64,000 bases of DNA from Bacteroidota bacterium (GTDB lineage: Bacteria; Bacteroidota; Bacteroidia; Chitinophagales; Chitinophagaceae): assembly GCA_947487525.1 (NCBI GenBank), contig CANKWR010000004.1, positions 1 to 64,000 on the forward strand. Direction: 5' to 3'. Below are positions 40,741-52,142 of the stretch, one piece after another (within the stretch, counting starts at the first letter, position 1; each line of letters opens with the position of its first letter). The notes below the pieces were generated by a model. It saw only the letters and a list, made by a program, of their open reading frames with translations. It did not search any database and had not been told where the DNA came from. Both the position numbers and the translations under genes were made by a program.

Positions 40741-41793
40741 TTGAGAAAATTATCATTTATCGCCTTTGCCGGCCTTTTTGTATTTGCAGGTTGCAAGGAA
40801 AAGCAAAAATCGATTGACAAGTTTGATCCAAATGCTGCTGTTTCAGTAGATATAACGGTTGTTGAAAAACAATCTATTCAAAAAGTGGTTGAAGTAAATG
40901 GTACTGTTATTTCAAATGACTTTGTAGAGCTAAGACCCGAAACCAATGGGAGGGTTGTTTTTTTACAAATTCCAGAAGGTAAAGTAGTGAGTGTGGGCAC
41001 CGTATTGGTGAAATTAAATGATGCGGATTTACAAGCCCAGCTTGAAAAAATAAAAGTACAACTTGAATTAGCGCAAACCAACGAACAAAGAAATAAACAG
41101 CTTTTAAGCATTAAAGGAATTAATCAAAGTGACTATGACCTTTCATTGCAACAATTAAAAAGCTTAAAAGCGGATATAGCGTATACGCAGTCGCTTATCG
41201 ATAAAACAATTATTAAAGCACCTTTTACCGGACAACTTGGATTAAGACAAATAAGTGTGGGTGCATATATCAGCACTTCCACCACGGTTGTCACCCTTCA
41301 AAAAACCAATGATTTGAAAGTGGATTTCACGGTACCTGAATTGTATAAAAATTTGGTAGCCGTTGGCAATAAAGTAGCGATAGAAAGTATTGGCGCGGAT
41401 CAAAGTAAGTTTGAAGCCACAATTAGTGCGATTGAACCACAAATTATTACTGCTTCTAGAAATTTAAAAGTTAGGGCATCGGTGAATGGCAAATTATTAC
41501 CAGGCTCTTATACCAAAGTATATTTAACGGATGAAGATAAAAAAGCGGCTTCCATCATGGTTCCCTCTAATATAATTATACCAGATTCAAAAACTAAACA
41601 AATTGTGGTGGTGAGAGATGGTAAAGCAAAATTCATCAATATAGAAACCGGCTACCGTACACAAACTGCTGTGGAAGTTACCAAAGGATTACAAGTGGGT
41701 GACAGCGTAATTGTTGCGGGTATGTTGTTTGTCAAAGACGGCTCTAAGCTTAAAATTGGAAAAGCGTTGTCCAATATTGATATTACCAAATAG
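40741..41793 (+). CDS. RND efflux periplasmic adaptor (membrane fusion protein)
   Basis: Lipobox FAGCKEK; biotinyl-lipoyl-like halves, IIKAPFTGQLGLRQISVGAYIS. Confidence 0.93.
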   Translation: MRKLSFIAFAGLFVFAGCKEKQKSIDKFDPNAAVSVDITVVEKQSIQKVVEVNGTVISNDFVELRPETNGRVVFLQIPEGKVVSVGTVLVKLNDADLQAQLEKIKVQLELAQTNEQRNKQLLSIKGINQSDYDLSLQQLKSLKADIAYTQSLIDKTIIKAPFTGQLGLRQISVGAYISTSTTVVTLQKTNDLKVDFTVPELYKNLVAVGNKVAIESIGADQSKFEATISAIEPQIITASRNLKVRASVNGKLLPGSYTKVYLTDEDKKAASIMVPSNIIIPDSKTKQIVVVRDGKAKFINIETGYRTQTAVEVTKGLQVGDSVIVAGMLFVKDGSKLKIGKALSNIDITK

Positions 41794-41816
41794 GTTTAAA
41801 AAACTAAGTTATTTAG

Positions 41817-44800
41817 ATGAATATATCTGAACTTTCCTTAAAACGTCCGGTGCTTGCAACCGTGATGAATATTGCTATTATCATTTTTGGTTTAGTAGGC
41901 TTTTCGTTTCTTGCATTAAGAGAATATCCTGCCATTGACCCACCCATTATTATGGTGCAAACTAGTTATACTGGTGCCAATGCCGAGGTAATTCAAAGTC
42001 AAATTACGGAGCCATTGGAAAAAGGCATTAACGGTATACCAGGTATTAGAACGATTAATTCATCTAGCTCAGTAGGTAACTCCTATATTACAGTTGAATT
42101 TAACTTAGGGGTTAATTTAGAAACTGCAGCGAATGATGTGCGTGATAAAGTATCTCAAGCTTTAAGGTCATTGCCACAGGATTTAACCAGTCCGCCAGTA
42201 GTGACACAAAAAATTGTAAACCATTACATTATAATGTTAACAGTACGTAGCAAAACTAAAGGTTTGTTAGAGTTAACTGAATACACGGAAAATGTTTTAC
42301 AACAGCGATTTCAAACCATTGACGAAGTAAGTAGTGTGGGGGTAAGGGGTAAGCGTCAATCAATGCGTATCTATCCAGATGCTAATTTGTTAAACGCTTA
42401 TGGAATTGCATTCAATGACATCCAAACTGCCTTGAATAAAGAGAACGTAGAATTGCCGGCAGGAGGTATTTATGGCAACAAATCAGAATTTGTCATTAGA
42501 ACCCTGGGAAGACTATCCAAAGAGTCGGACTTTAGAAATATTATTTTAAAGGAAGACGCGAATGGTATAGTGCGAATAGGGGATGTTGCAAAAGTGGAGT
42601 TGGGTCCGGAACAAGAGGATCAAGGTACTTATTTTAATGGAGTGCCGGTGGTGATGTTAACAGTTTCTCCGCAGCCAGGTGCCAATCAAATAAAAATTGC
42701 AGATGAGTTTTATAAGCGATTAGAAGAGGTAAAAAAACAAAATAAATCGGATATTGAATTTGCAATACCTATTGACAATACTTTAAATGTACGTCGTGCA
42801 TTATCAGAAGTGAAAGAGACGATTGTAATTTCATTCGTACTTGTTGTTTTGGTTATCTTCTTTTTCTTTAGAAATTGGCTAATTGCAATACGTCCTTTAA
42901 TTGACATTCCAATTTCATTGATTGCCACTTTCTTTATCATGTATTTGGCAGGGTTCTCTATTAATGTATTGACCTTATTGGCGATCGTACTTGCTACCGG
43001 CTTGGTAGTAGACGATGGAATTGTGGTAACGGAAAATATTTTCAGAAAATTGGAAGAAGGACTTTCCATAAAAGACGCAGCGCGAGAAGGAAGCAAGGAA
43101 ATTTTCTTTGCGGTCATTTCAACCTCCATTACCTTGGCAGTGGTATTTATGCCTGTAATTTTTTTACAAGGATTTGTAGGTTCTTTATTTAAAGAGTTTG
43201 GGGTTGTGGTGGCGGGTGCGGTGCTGGTCTCGGCCTTTGTGTCCTTAACCATCACGCCGGTTTTAAATGTGTATTTGAACAGAAAAGACGGAGCACACGG
43301 TAAATTTTACGATCGTACTGAACCTTTCTTTAGAGGAATGGAATCAGGCTACAAGAATTTATTGAATAAATTTTTAAAGATTCGTTGGTTTGCATGGGTG
43401 ATTGTTATTATTTGTGTAGGAATGATTTTTGTTTTTGGCAAAACCATTCAAAGTGAATTAGCGCCATTGGAGGACAAAGGTTCCATCAGAATTACCATGA
43501 CGGGTGCAGAGGGTACTAGTTATGAGGACATGAAAGGCGAATTAAAAAAAGCCATTAGTATTATGCAGGACTCCTTCCCTGAACATGCATTTACTTGGGG
43601 GAGTGTTCCGGGATATGGAGGTAGTAGTGGTAATAGTTCAGCGAGTGGACGTTTAGGATTGGTGGATAAAGAGGATCGTGAAAGAACCCAGTCTCAAATT
43701 GCATTGGATTTGAATAAAAAAATGAAGCGTTTTAAAAACGTACGTGTTTTTGCCATTGAGGAGCAAACTATTTCAGTGGGTATGATGTCCAGGGGTTCAT
43801 TGCCAGTGCAGTTTATTATACAGAACCTGGATTTTCAAAAAATTAAAACAGCTATTCCTAAATTCTTGGAAGCAGCAAGAAAAGACAAAACTTTTCAAAA
43901 CGTAGATGTGAATTTAAAGTTTAATAAACCTGAATTAGACTTGTCTATCGATCGCATGCGTGTTAGGGATTTAGGCTTAACCACTGCCGATGTAGCACAG
44001 GCATTACAAGCGGCATTTAGTGGAGCACGTTCGGCCTATTTTATTATGAATGACAGACAGTACCAAGTAATTACCCAAGTGCCAAGGTCAGAAAGAAATG
44101 AGCCAACGGATATCAATAAAATTTACGTTCGCAATAACAAAGGGGAGAATATACCTATTTCAAGTGTGCTTGTTACAGAAGAAAATAGCAATCCTCCAAA
44201 CCTGTATCATTATAACCGTTTTAATTCTGCTACCGTCTCTGCTTCATTGGCGGAAGGCAAAACCATTGGTGACGGGGTGACTGCCATGGAGCGCATTGCC
44301 AAAGAACAATTGGACGAGAGTTTCCAAACTGCATTAAGTGGAGCTTCTAGAGATTTCAAAGAAAGCTCCTCTAATACCTCTCAAGCATTACTATTGGCAT
44401 TGATTTTAATATATTTAGTATTGGCTGCACAATTTGAAAGCTTTACCGATCCTTTTATTATTATGATTACGGTTCCATTGGCATTAGCAGGTGCATTGTT
44501 ATGTTTATGGTTATTTAATCAAACCTTAAATATATTCTCTCAAATTGGTATTATCATGCTTATTGGTTTAGTAACTAAAAATGGAATTTTAATTGTAGAG
44601 TTTGCGAATAAAAAACGTGAATCTGGTCTGCCAATTAGAGAAGCAGTATTAGAAGCGGCATCGCAAAGATTCCGCCCAATTTTAATGACGAGCTTAGCTA
44701 CTGCCTTGGGTGCATTGCCTATTGCCATTAGCTTGGGGGCCGCTGCTACTAGTAGAAAGCCTTTGGGAACGGTGATCGTTGGGGGTTTGCTATTTTCGCT

Positions 44801-44873
44801 AGTACTTACTTTATTTGTAATCCCTTCGGTATATACGTATGTTTCAAGCAAGCACCGCAGACAGGTAGATTAA
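41817..44873 (+). CDS. RND-family efflux permease
   Basis: 1018 aa; LALKRPV-like N-term, GLVVDDGIVVTENI, IGLVTKNGILIVEFANKKRE. Confidence 0.96.
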   Translation: MNISELSLKRPVLATVMNIAIIIFGLVGFSFLALREYPAIDPPIIMVQTSYTGANAEVIQSQITEPLEKGINGIPGIRTINSSSSVGNSYITVEFNLGVNLETAANDVRDKVSQALRSLPQDLTSPPVVTQKIVNHYIIMLTVRSKTKGLLELTEYTENVLQQRFQTIDEVSSVGVRGKRQSMRIYPDANLLNAYGIAFNDIQTALNKENVELPAGGIYGNKSEFVIRTLGRLSKESDFRNIILKEDANGIVRIGDVAKVELGPEQEDQGTYFNGVPVVMLTVSPQPGANQIKIADEFYKRLEEVKKQNKSDIEFAIPIDNTLNVRRALSEVKETIVISFVLVVLVIFFFFRNWLIAIRPLIDIPISLIATFFIMYLAGFSINVLTLLAIVLATGLVVDDGIVVTENIFRKLEEGLSIKDAAREGSKEIFFAVISTSITLAVVFMPVIFLQGFVGSLFKEFGVVVAGAVLVSAFVSLTITPVLNVYLNRKDGAHGKFYDRTEPFFRGMESGYKNLLNKFLKIRWFAWVIVIICVGMIFVFGKTIQSELAPLEDKGSIRITMTGAEGTSYEDMKGELKKAISIMQDSFPEHAFTWGSVPGYGGSSGNSSASGRLGLVDKEDRERTQSQIALDLNKKMKRFKNVRVFAIEEQTISVGMMSRGSLPVQFIIQNLDFQKIKTAIPKFLEAARKDKTFQNVDVNLKFNKPELDLSIDRMRVRDLGLTTADVAQALQAAFSGARSAYFIMNDRQYQVITQVPRSERNEPTDINKIYVRNNKGENIPISSVLVTEENSNPPNLYHYNRFNSATVSASLAEGKTIGDGVTAMERIAKEQLDESFQTALSGASRDFKESSSNTSQALLLALILIYLVLAAQFESFTDPFIIMITVPLALAGALLCLWLFNQTLNIFSQIGIIMLIGLVTKNGILIVEFANKKRESGLPIREAVLEAASQRFRPILMTSLATALGALPIAISLGAAATSRKPLGTVIVGGLLFSLVLTLFVIPSVYTYVSSKHRRQVD

Positions 44874-44896
44874 ATACAAAGTTGTATCTTGGTTGA

Positions 44897-45979
44897 ATGA
44901 AATTTTTAATGCTGTTTTTTTCCATAAGTACAATTACGGCTTGTACTTTTTCCACTTCAACGGAAAATGTCCAGTCCGTTTGGGCTTTTAAGGACTTTGT
45001 AAAATTAGATGCTGTCAATCCTATTTTATTGCCTGATACTAGTTATACTTTTGATTGCCCCATACAAAACGCAAGCGTTCAATGGCAATCTAAAAATGTA
45101 TTGAATCCTACTGCCTTTATAAAAGAAGGTAAAATATTTTTAGTATACCGTGCTCAAGACAGTGCGATGACTTCTCGTTTAGGCTTGGCGATAAGTGAGG
45201 ATGGCATTCATTTCAAAAAACAACCTACCCCCATTTTTTATCCAGCCAAGGATTCTTTTTTTAAATATGAATGGAAAGGAGGAGTGGAGGATCCCAGAAT
45301 AGTATGCATGCCTGATAGCGGTTATTTACTGACTTATACAGCGTATGATGGTAAAACTGCCAGACTATGTTTTGCCACAACCTTTGATTTGATTCATTGG
45401 GAAAAACGAGGACCTGTTTTAAAGTCACCGAAATACATTAACAGTTGGTCAAAGTCCGGTGCGATGGTAGTAGAAAAAATAGGTGATAAAATGGTGGCTA
45501 AAAAAATAGATGGAAAATATTGGATGTATTTTGGAGACACAGATTTGTTCCTGGCATATTCATTCGATTTAATTCATTGGGAGCCATTAGAGAACAGCGA
45601 AAATAAAAAAATGGTCAGTGTCTTACAACCCAGGGCCGGATATTTTGATAGCAGGTTGGTGGAACCAGGACCTTATGCTTTGTATACTGAAAAGGGGATT
45701 GTATTGATTTACAATAGTAGCAATGCGGCTAATAATAATGATCCGGCTCAGCCTATATTCACCTATGCTGCAGGACAGGCTTTGTTTGACAAAGAGCGGC
45801 CTTATAAATTAATAGATCGAGTCCCCCATTTTTTTATTCATCCCGACAAACCTTATGAATTAAAAGAGGAGGTGAACAATGTTTGTTTTGTGGAAGGGTT
45901 GGTTTATTTTAAACAAAAGTGGATGCTCTATTATGGTACTGCCGATACTAAAATAGCCCTTGCTATTGCAAAACCATAA
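44897..45979 (+). CDS. GH130-like glycoside phosphorylase/hydrolase lipoprotein
   Basis: VLNPTAFIKEGKIFLVYRAQD, GGVEDPRIVCMPDSGYLLTYTAYDG. Confidence 0.78.
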   Translation: MKFLMLFFSISTITACTFSTSTENVQSVWAFKDFVKLDAVNPILLPDTSYTFDCPIQNASVQWQSKNVLNPTAFIKEGKIFLVYRAQDSAMTSRLGLAISEDGIHFKKQPTPIFYPAKDSFFKYEWKGGVEDPRIVCMPDSGYLLTYTAYDGKTARLCFATTFDLIHWEKRGPVLKSPKYINSWSKSGAMVVEKIGDKMVAKKIDGKYWMYFGDTDLFLAYSFDLIHWEPLENSENKKMVSVLQPRAGYFDSRLVEPGPYALYTEKGIVLIYNSSNAANNNDPAQPIFTYAAGQALFDKERPYKLIDRVPHFFIHPDKPYELKEEVNNVCFVEGLVYFKQKWMLYYGTADTKIALAIAKP

Positions 45980-46020
45980 TCAAATAGATATTCTTTTTAT
46001 TTGCAAGCTTTTTAAACAAC

Positions 46021-47004
46021 TTATTGTTTTAGGATTGTAGATTCCAAAAATTGTATGGTTTCTTTTTCAACAGAAATAATGTCTTTAGAAACAATGGGAG
46101 ATGCTAGAACATGGTTCCCTGCATTTGGAATGGCAATGCCTTTTTTCAAATTTTCAGGCGTGCCTAAGGCAGCAAGCATTTCCTGAATGGCGCTTACTTT
46201 CACTACATTGTCTTGGTGCGCTTCGTCTTTATAATAGTATAAAGCCAAGCAAGGTTGTTTTATTTTACTAAATGTTTCCTTGGTCATGGTTGCTTCAATT
46301 AGATTTTGCAAAGCAACGGTAGACTCTAAACGATATCGCGTATTCCAATATTTAGGATATTCATTATTCTTAAATGGAATTGTAGCATAATCGCCGCTTT
46401 TCACCATTCTCGCAATTTGTAATCCCCATGGATTGTTTAACAAAGGCGCCGCTACATTATTAATTGCAATATTTGGCGAATACATAATAAGGCCTGCAAT
46501 TTCAGGGTAGGTTGCAGCCAATTGCAAGGATAAAGTACCTCCTGTTGAAGTACTCATTAGTATCACTTTTTTCCCTAATTGCTTTCCAATGGCATAAGCC
46601 CATTTTGCAGACTCCCAATATTTTTCGGCTGTTAAATTTAGTAAGTCCTCCGTTGTGTCAATCCCATGTTCAGCCAATCGAGCTAGGTATAAATTACAAT
46701 GAAATTTTTTGGCAATTTTTTCATGTATAGGCGCTCCTTCCATTTGAGTTGCACTAAATCCATGTAAGTAAACAATTACATATTCCGTTGACTGATGGGT
46801 ACTATCCGCCCATATAATTTTAGCTTCGTTATTAGGCTTTAAATGATGCTTACTTTCTCCTGCTTGAACCAGGCTGTCTAAATTGACATTTGCCCCAATT
46901 AGCGGCAAATCATTACTTAAAATGGGTTTGTTGGGGTGAGGCCCTAGGAGGTAAATAACAGAAAAAATAAAAATTATTATGCCTGTAATTTTAAGCAATT
47001 TCAT
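46021..47004 (-). CDS. Alpha/beta hydrolase
   Basis: VIVYLHGFSATQMEGAP; LMSTSTGGTLSLQLA; NAGNHVLASP. Confidence 0.87.
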   Translation of the reverse strand: MKLLKITGIIIFIFSVIYLLGPHPNKPILSNDLPLIGANVNLDSLVQAGESKHHLKPNNEAKIIWADSTHQSTEYVIVYLHGFSATQMEGAPIHEKIAKKFHCNLYLARLAEHGIDTTEDLLNLTAEKYWESAKWAYAIGKQLGKKVILMSTSTGGTLSLQLAATYPEIAGLIMYSPNIAINNVAAPLLNNPWGLQIARMVKSGDYATIPFKNNEYPKYWNTRYRLESTVALQNLIEATMTKETFSKIKQPCLALYYYKDEAHQDNVVKVSAIQEMLAALGTPENLKKGIAIPNAGNHVLASPIVSKDIISVEKETIQFLESTILKQ

Positions 47005-47084
47005 TTCGTTAATTTGATTAAAGCTAAGTATTTCAAGGGTGATTAAAAAATATTTTGCGTACCTTGATTGTCTAAATTGTAGCT

Positions 47085-48173
47085 ATGTCCAATCAAAGAT
47101 TTTTATCCCTGGATGTTTTTAGGGGTATGACTATTTGCTTAATGATCATTGTGAATACACCGGGTGACAGTGCAGCTACTTTTGCCCCATTCATGCATGC
47201 TCAATGGAATGGGTTTACACCAACCGATTTAGTATTCCCCTCCTTTTTATTTGCAGTAGGAAATGCCATGAGTTTTGTCTTGCCTAAATGGGAAAAGTTG
47301 CCCAATAGCACCGTTTTATTTAGGATATTAAAACGAACCGCAATCATATTTCTATTAGGCTATTTAATGTATTGGTTTCCCTTTACCGGACCTATCGGTA
47401 ATACAAGAATTTTAGGGGTATTACAACGCATTGCCCTTTGTTATGGATTTGCTTCATTGATTGCGTATTATATGCATGAGCGAGTGGTAATGGTGCTATC
47501 TGCAATTTTGCTTTTAGTATATTGGTATTTAACCATGCACTTTGGTTTACCTGGACAGGAATTAACAATGCAAGGGAATGCAGGTATTTTATTTGACAAG
47601 TGGTTGATGGGGGATGCGCATATGTATCATGGAGAAGGAATTGCCTTTGACCCCGAAGGCTGGTTGAGTACGCTCCCCTCCATTGTGAATGTTCTGATTG
47701 GTTTTATCGTGGGTAATTTTATCCAACAAAAGGGTAAAACATATGAGGGCTTAACGCATTTATTTATGTGGGGTGCTGGATTTATCTTTTTAGGATTTAT
47801 GTGGAATTATCAATTTCCCATCAATAAAAAATTATGGTCAAGTAGCTTTGTGATGTTAACCGTTGGCTTGGACATGGTTATTATTGGAACCATTATTTAC
47901 CGGATTGAATTGCACCGTCAATTGCAATTTTCTAGTTTTTTCGAGGTTTTTGGCAAGAACCCCTTGGTTATTTACCTTTTCTCAGAGGTATTGTTAACCA
48001 TCCTTAACCTAGTTCAAATTGGCAATCAATCCTCTTTTGAGTGGATTTTTCAACATGGATTCTCCTATTTTGCGCCTTATTGGGCTTCCTTGGCCTTTGC
48101 CATATCTTTTATGTTGGTTTGCTGGCTATTGGGTTATGTATTAAATAAATATAAAATATATATAAGGGTGTAA
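47085..48173 (+). CDS. Heparan-alpha-glucosaminide N-acetyltransferase-like (NagX/DUF5009) membrane protein
   Basis: RFLSLDVFRGMTICLMIIVNTPGD; FTPTDLVFPSFLFAVGNAMSF; FGKNPLVIYLFSEV. Confidence 0.88.
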   Translation: MSNQRFLSLDVFRGMTICLMIIVNTPGDSAATFAPFMHAQWNGFTPTDLVFPSFLFAVGNAMSFVLPKWEKLPNSTVLFRILKRTAIIFLLGYLMYWFPFTGPIGNTRILGVLQRIALCYGFASLIAYYMHERVVMVLSAILLLVYWYLTMHFGLPGQELTMQGNAGILFDKWLMGDAHMYHGEGIAFDPEGWLSTLPSIVNVLIGFIVGNFIQQKGKTYEGLTHLFMWGAGFIFLGFMWNYQFPINKKLWSSSFVMLTVGLDMVIIGTIIYRIELHRQLQFSSFFEVFGKNPLVIYLFSEVLLTILNLVQIGNQSSFEWIFQHGFSYFAPYWASLAFAISFMLVCWLLGYVLNKYKIYIRV

Positions 48174-48224
48174 ATCTATTCACTCCTTTTTTACCAAATG
48201 TTTTTTTAAGGACTGTAAACGGCG

Positions 48225-48232
48225 TACCTTTG
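48225..48232 (+). promoter_or_regulatory. Bacteroidota -7 promoter element upstream of typA
   Basis: TACCTTTG = TAnnTTTG. Confidence 0.6.
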
Positions 48233-48249
48233 CAGCCTCAAAACAGTAC

Positions 48250-50052
48250 ATGGAAATAAGAAACATCGCTATTATCGCACACGTTGACCACGGTAAAACT
48301 ACCTTGGTAGACAAAATTTTACACGCAACAAAGGTATTCAGAGACAACCAAGAGACTGGTGATCTAATCATGGATAGCAACGAATTAGAACGTGAAAGAG
48401 GGATTACTATCTTAAGTAAAAACGCATCCGTAACTTATAAAGGCGTTAAAATCAATGTCATCGACACACCTGGTCACTCCGACTTTGGAGGTGAGGTGGA
48501 GCGTGTGTTGAAAATGGCAGACGGTGTTTGTTTGTTGGTGGATGCCTTTGAAGGACCCATGCCTCAAACTCGTTTCGTATTACAAAAAGCATTACAATTG
48601 AATTTAAAGCCAATTGTAATTATCAATAAAGTAGATAAAGAAAACTGTCGTCCTGACGAAGTGCATGATGCCGTTTTTGAATTATTTTTCAACTTAGATG
48701 CAACGGAAGATCAATTGAACTTCCCTACTTTTTATGGTAGTGGTAAAAATGGTTGGTTTAATGACAGCTTAACGCAAAGTGAGGACATCACTCCATTAAT
48801 GGACGGAATTTTAAAATATGTACCTGGTCCAGATGTGAAGGAAGGGCATACACAAATGCAAATTACATCATTAGATTATTCTACTTTCTTAGGTCGAATT
48901 GCTATTGGTAAAGTAGAAAGAGGAACCATTAAAGAAGGTCAAAACATTGTGTTGGTGCAAGCGGATGGCAGTATTAAAAAGAATAAAGTAAAAGAATTAT
49001 ACGTATTTGAAGGAATGGGTAAGCGTAAAGTAACTGAAGTAATTTCAGGTGATTTGTGTGCTGTAGTTGGTTTAGAAGAATTCAATATTGGTGATACCAT
49101 TGCGGATCCTGAAAACCCAGAAGCTTTACCAATTATCAGTGTAGACGAACCTACAATGAGTATGACATTTAGCATTAACAACTCTCCTTTCTTTGGTAAG
49201 GAAGGTAAGTTTGTAACATCCCGTCACATTCGTGATCGTTTAATTAAAGAAACAGAAAAGAACCTAGCATTGCGTGTGGAGGAAACAGACAGTGCAGATA
49301 GTTTCTTGGTATATGGTCGTGGTATTTTGCACTTAGGAGTATTGGTGGAGACGATGCGTCGTGAAGGTTATGAGTTAACAGTAGGTAATCCACAAGTATT
49401 GGTGAAAGAAATTGATGGCAAGAAAAATGAGCCCTTTGAAATATTAGTGGTAGATGTGCCAAGTGAGTTTAGTGGTAAAGTAATTGACTTAGTAACTCAA
49501 AAGAAGGGTGAAATGTTAATCATGGAATCTAAGGGTACCATGCAACATTTAGAATTTGATATCCCTTCAAGAGGATTGATTGGACTTCGTTCTCAAATGT
49601 TAACACAAACTGCAGGTGAAGCGGTTATGGCGCACCGTTTTAACGAATACAAACCTTGGAAAGGACAAATTCCTGGAAGAAGTAATGGTGTATTGGTTGC
49701 TAAAGGTGGCGGTACCACAACTGCATACTCTATTGATAAGTTACAGGATAGAGGTCGTTTCTTTATTGAACCAGGTGAAGAAGTATATGCAGGCCAAATT
49801 TTGGCAGAGCATATCAAGCCAGGTGATTTAAATATCAATGCTGTGGAGATGAAAAAATTAACGAACCACCGTGCAAGTGGATCCGATGATAGTGTTCGTA
49901 TTACGCCAAAAGTTCAATATACTTTAGAAGAGTGTATGGAGTACATTCAGTTTGATGAGTGTATTGAAGTGACGCCAAAGTCGGTGCGTATGCGTAAGTC
50001 AATGTTAGATGAGAACGAGCGTAGTAAAGCTGCAAAAACAAATAACAACTAG
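48250..50052 (+). CDS. typA: Translational GTPase TypA/BipA
   Basis: RNIAIIAHVDHGKTTLVDKIL, ERERGITILSKNASVTYKG, DTPGHSDFGGEVERVL. Confidence 0.97.
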   Translation: MEIRNIAIIAHVDHGKTTLVDKILHATKVFRDNQETGDLIMDSNELERERGITILSKNASVTYKGVKINVIDTPGHSDFGGEVERVLKMADGVCLLVDAFEGPMPQTRFVLQKALQLNLKPIVIINKVDKENCRPDEVHDAVFELFFNLDATEDQLNFPTFYGSGKNGWFNDSLTQSEDITPLMDGILKYVPGPDVKEGHTQMQITSLDYSTFLGRIAIGKVERGTIKEGQNIVLVQADGSIKKNKVKELYVFEGMGKRKVTEVISGDLCAVVGLEEFNIGDTIADPENPEALPIISVDEPTMSMTFSINNSPFFGKEGKFVTSRHIRDRLIKETEKNLALRVEETDSADSFLVYGRGILHLGVLVETMRREGYELTVGNPQVLVKEIDGKKNEPFEILVVDVPSEFSGKVIDLVTQKKGEMLIMESKGTMQHLEFDIPSRGLIGLRSQMLTQTAGEAVMAHRFNEYKPWKGQIPGRSNGVLVAKGGGTTTAYSIDKLQDRGRFFIEPGEEVYAGQILAEHIKPGDLNINAVEMKKLTNHRASGSDDSVRITPKVQYTLEECMEYIQFDECIEVTPKSVRMRKSMLDENERSKAAKTNNN

Positions 50053-50072
50053 AAGAAACTAGTTACAAATAG

Positions 50073-50104
50073 TAAAGGCCTGCGAATTTCGCGGGCCTTT
50101 TTTT
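50073..50104 (+). terminator. Intrinsic terminator after typA
   Basis: AAAGGCCTGCG-aattt-CGCGGGCCTTTTTTT. Confidence 0.88.
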
Positions 50105-50217
50105 TATGACTTTATTTGAAATTTAGAATACTAATTCGAGCGAACATTCGAGCAAGTAAAAGTAAAAAATCGGATTTGAGTTTAAGTGAGGTGAGCGCGA
50201 GAATTATGTATTCGAAA

Positions 50218-51219
50218 TTAAATTGGTTTATTTAATGCATTCCAGAGCATGTCTTTTAATTCCACTAAATTTTTATTGATTGCAGAGGAGATAAAAATAT
50301 GTGGGACATTTTCAGGCAATTCTTTTTCTATGGCTTCGGTTAGTTCTTCATCCAATAAATCTGACTTACTAATGGCGATAATGAATTCCTTTTGAAGTAA
50401 TTCGGGATTGAATTCGTTGAGTTCATTCTTTAAAATCTCAAATTCTTTTTTATGATCATTGGAATCAGCTGGAATCAAAAACAATAAAACTGCATTCCTT
50501 TCGATATGCCTTAAAAAGCGATGTCCTAGCCCCTTTCCTTCGGCTGCACCCTCAATAATACCTGGCAAATCGGCAATGCAAAACGATCGATTATCGCGGT
50601 ATTCCACCATGCCTAATTGAGGGGTTAAGGTCGTAAATGCGTAGTTGGCAATTTTTGGTTTTGCAGCGGTAATGGAGGAGAGTAAAGTTGATTTTCCTGC
50701 ATTGGGGAATCCAACCAATCCAACATCGGCCAATACTTTCAATTCAATTTGCTTCCAACCTTCCACACCCGCTTCACCGGGTTGTGCATATTCCGGAACC
50801 TGTTGAGTAGCAGTAGCAAAATTGCTATTTCCTAATCCACCTCGCCCCCCTTTCAACCAAACTATTTCTTGGCCATCATGTAGTATTTCTCCTTCGATTT
50901 TTCCAGTTTCTTCGTCTTTTGCAATGGTACCTAAGGGTACTTCAATAATAATATCCTTTCCATCCTTTCCGGTGCAATTATTTTTACTTCCATTCTCGCC
51001 ATTTTCTGCAATCATATTTTTATGATAACGCAAGTGGAGTAAGGTCCAAAGTTGGCTATTGCCTCTTAGGATCACATGACCTCCACGACCACCATCCCCT
51101 CCATCGGGTCCTCCCTTTGCAGTTAATTTATTTCTTAAAAAGTGTTTACATCCTGCTCCACCATGACCACTATGGGCAAAAATTCGGATGTAATCAATAA
51201 AATTGTTTCTTTCTGACAC
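50218..51219 (-). CDS. obgE: GTPase ObgE/CgtA
   Basis: [61 protein letters not shown]. Confidence 0.97.
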   Translation of the reverse strand: MSERNNFIDYIRIFAHSGHGGAGCKHFLRNKLTAKGGPDGGDGGRGGHVILRGNSQLWTLLHLRYHKNMIAENGENGSKNNCTGKDGKDIIIEVPLGTIAKDEETGKIEGEILHDGQEIVWLKGGRGGLGNSNFATATQQVPEYAQPGEAGVEGWKQIELKVLADVGLVGFPNAGKSTLLSSITAAKPKIANYAFTTLTPQLGMVEYRDNRSFCIADLPGIIEGAAEGKGLGHRFLRHIERNAVLLFLIPADSNDHKKEFEILKNELNEFNPELLQKEFIIAISKSDLLDEELTEAIEKELPENVPHIFISSAINKNLVELKDMLWNALNKPI

Positions 51220-51352
51220 TGTGTATTATTAACTGCAAAGTTAATGTAAACAATACAGACTAGGTAATAAAAAAGGCCCCGATTGGAGGCCATTTAAAAC
51301 TGGGGTTCATTCACTAAAACCGTGCTTTAACTTATAGTAAATTCAAAATGGA

Positions 51353-51949
51353 TTAGTTGTTTGCTTTTAAACCATCAATTAATATTCCTACCATGTTCTT
51401 TTCTAATTCCTCAGCAGTAATTTTTTTGGTAGAACGATGCCAGCTTTCAATACCACTCACAGCATGTAAGAAAATTAATACAACGGTTGGTGCATCAATC
51501 GATTTGATTTCTTTATTTCTTATTCCTTCTTCAATGATTGCTGCTAATCTTTTTCTATACACTCGTCTTTGGTTTTGATAATTCGACAAATAGGGGTCAG
51601 ATAAATGTTTCCACTCTCTATCACTCACATATACTTCCTCATAGTGATGTATCATTTCGGTGATATGGAAGCGAAGAATTTTTTCCATCTTATCCAATGA
51701 AGAAATAGACTCGGATTCAACTTCATCCAACTTCAATACAAATTTATTGGCAACACTAAATACCAATTCGTGTAATAATTCACTCTTTGATTTTATGTGG
51801 TTGTATAAACTAGCAGCTTCAACGCCAACGGCTTCTGCTAAATCTCGCATACTTGCAGCTTTGTATCCTTTTTCTCTAAAAAGGGAAGCCGCTTTGCTTA
51901 CAATAATGTCTTTGCGAGATAGATTTTTTTCGGTTTTGATTCTTGCCAT
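51353..51949 (-). CDS. TetR-family transcriptional regulator
   Basis: IVSKAASLFREKGYKAASMRDLAEAVGVEAASLYNHIKSKSELL. Confidence 0.93.
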   Translation of the reverse strand: MARIKTEKNLSRKDIIVSKAASLFREKGYKAASMRDLAEAVGVEAASLYNHIKSKSELLHELVFSVANKFVLKLDEVESESISSLDKMEKILRFHITEMIHHYEEVYVSDREWKHLSDPYLSNYQNQRRVYRKRLAAIIEEGIRNKEIKSIDAPTVVLIFLHAVSGIESWHRSTKKITAEELEKNMVGILIDGLKANN

Positions 51950-52142
51950 GATATAAATGCTTTAAATGTTAGTGCAAATTTAATTAATTTATACTTTAAA
52001 AGTGCCCCATTTTTTATAAAAATGACAAATTTGTTAGTTTTTTATTATCAAACCCTTAAAAAGGCATCCGATATTGATTATTCAGGACAAAGGAGTTCCC
52101 CGTAAAATATCGTAGTTTCGCGCCTAGAAAAAAACAAAACAC

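Noticed and set aside
42710-43255. 181-aa antisense ORF within the RND permease gene
   Set aside because: Ser/Thr/Lys-rich composition mirrors the sense-strand membrane codons; no start signal or family resemblance.
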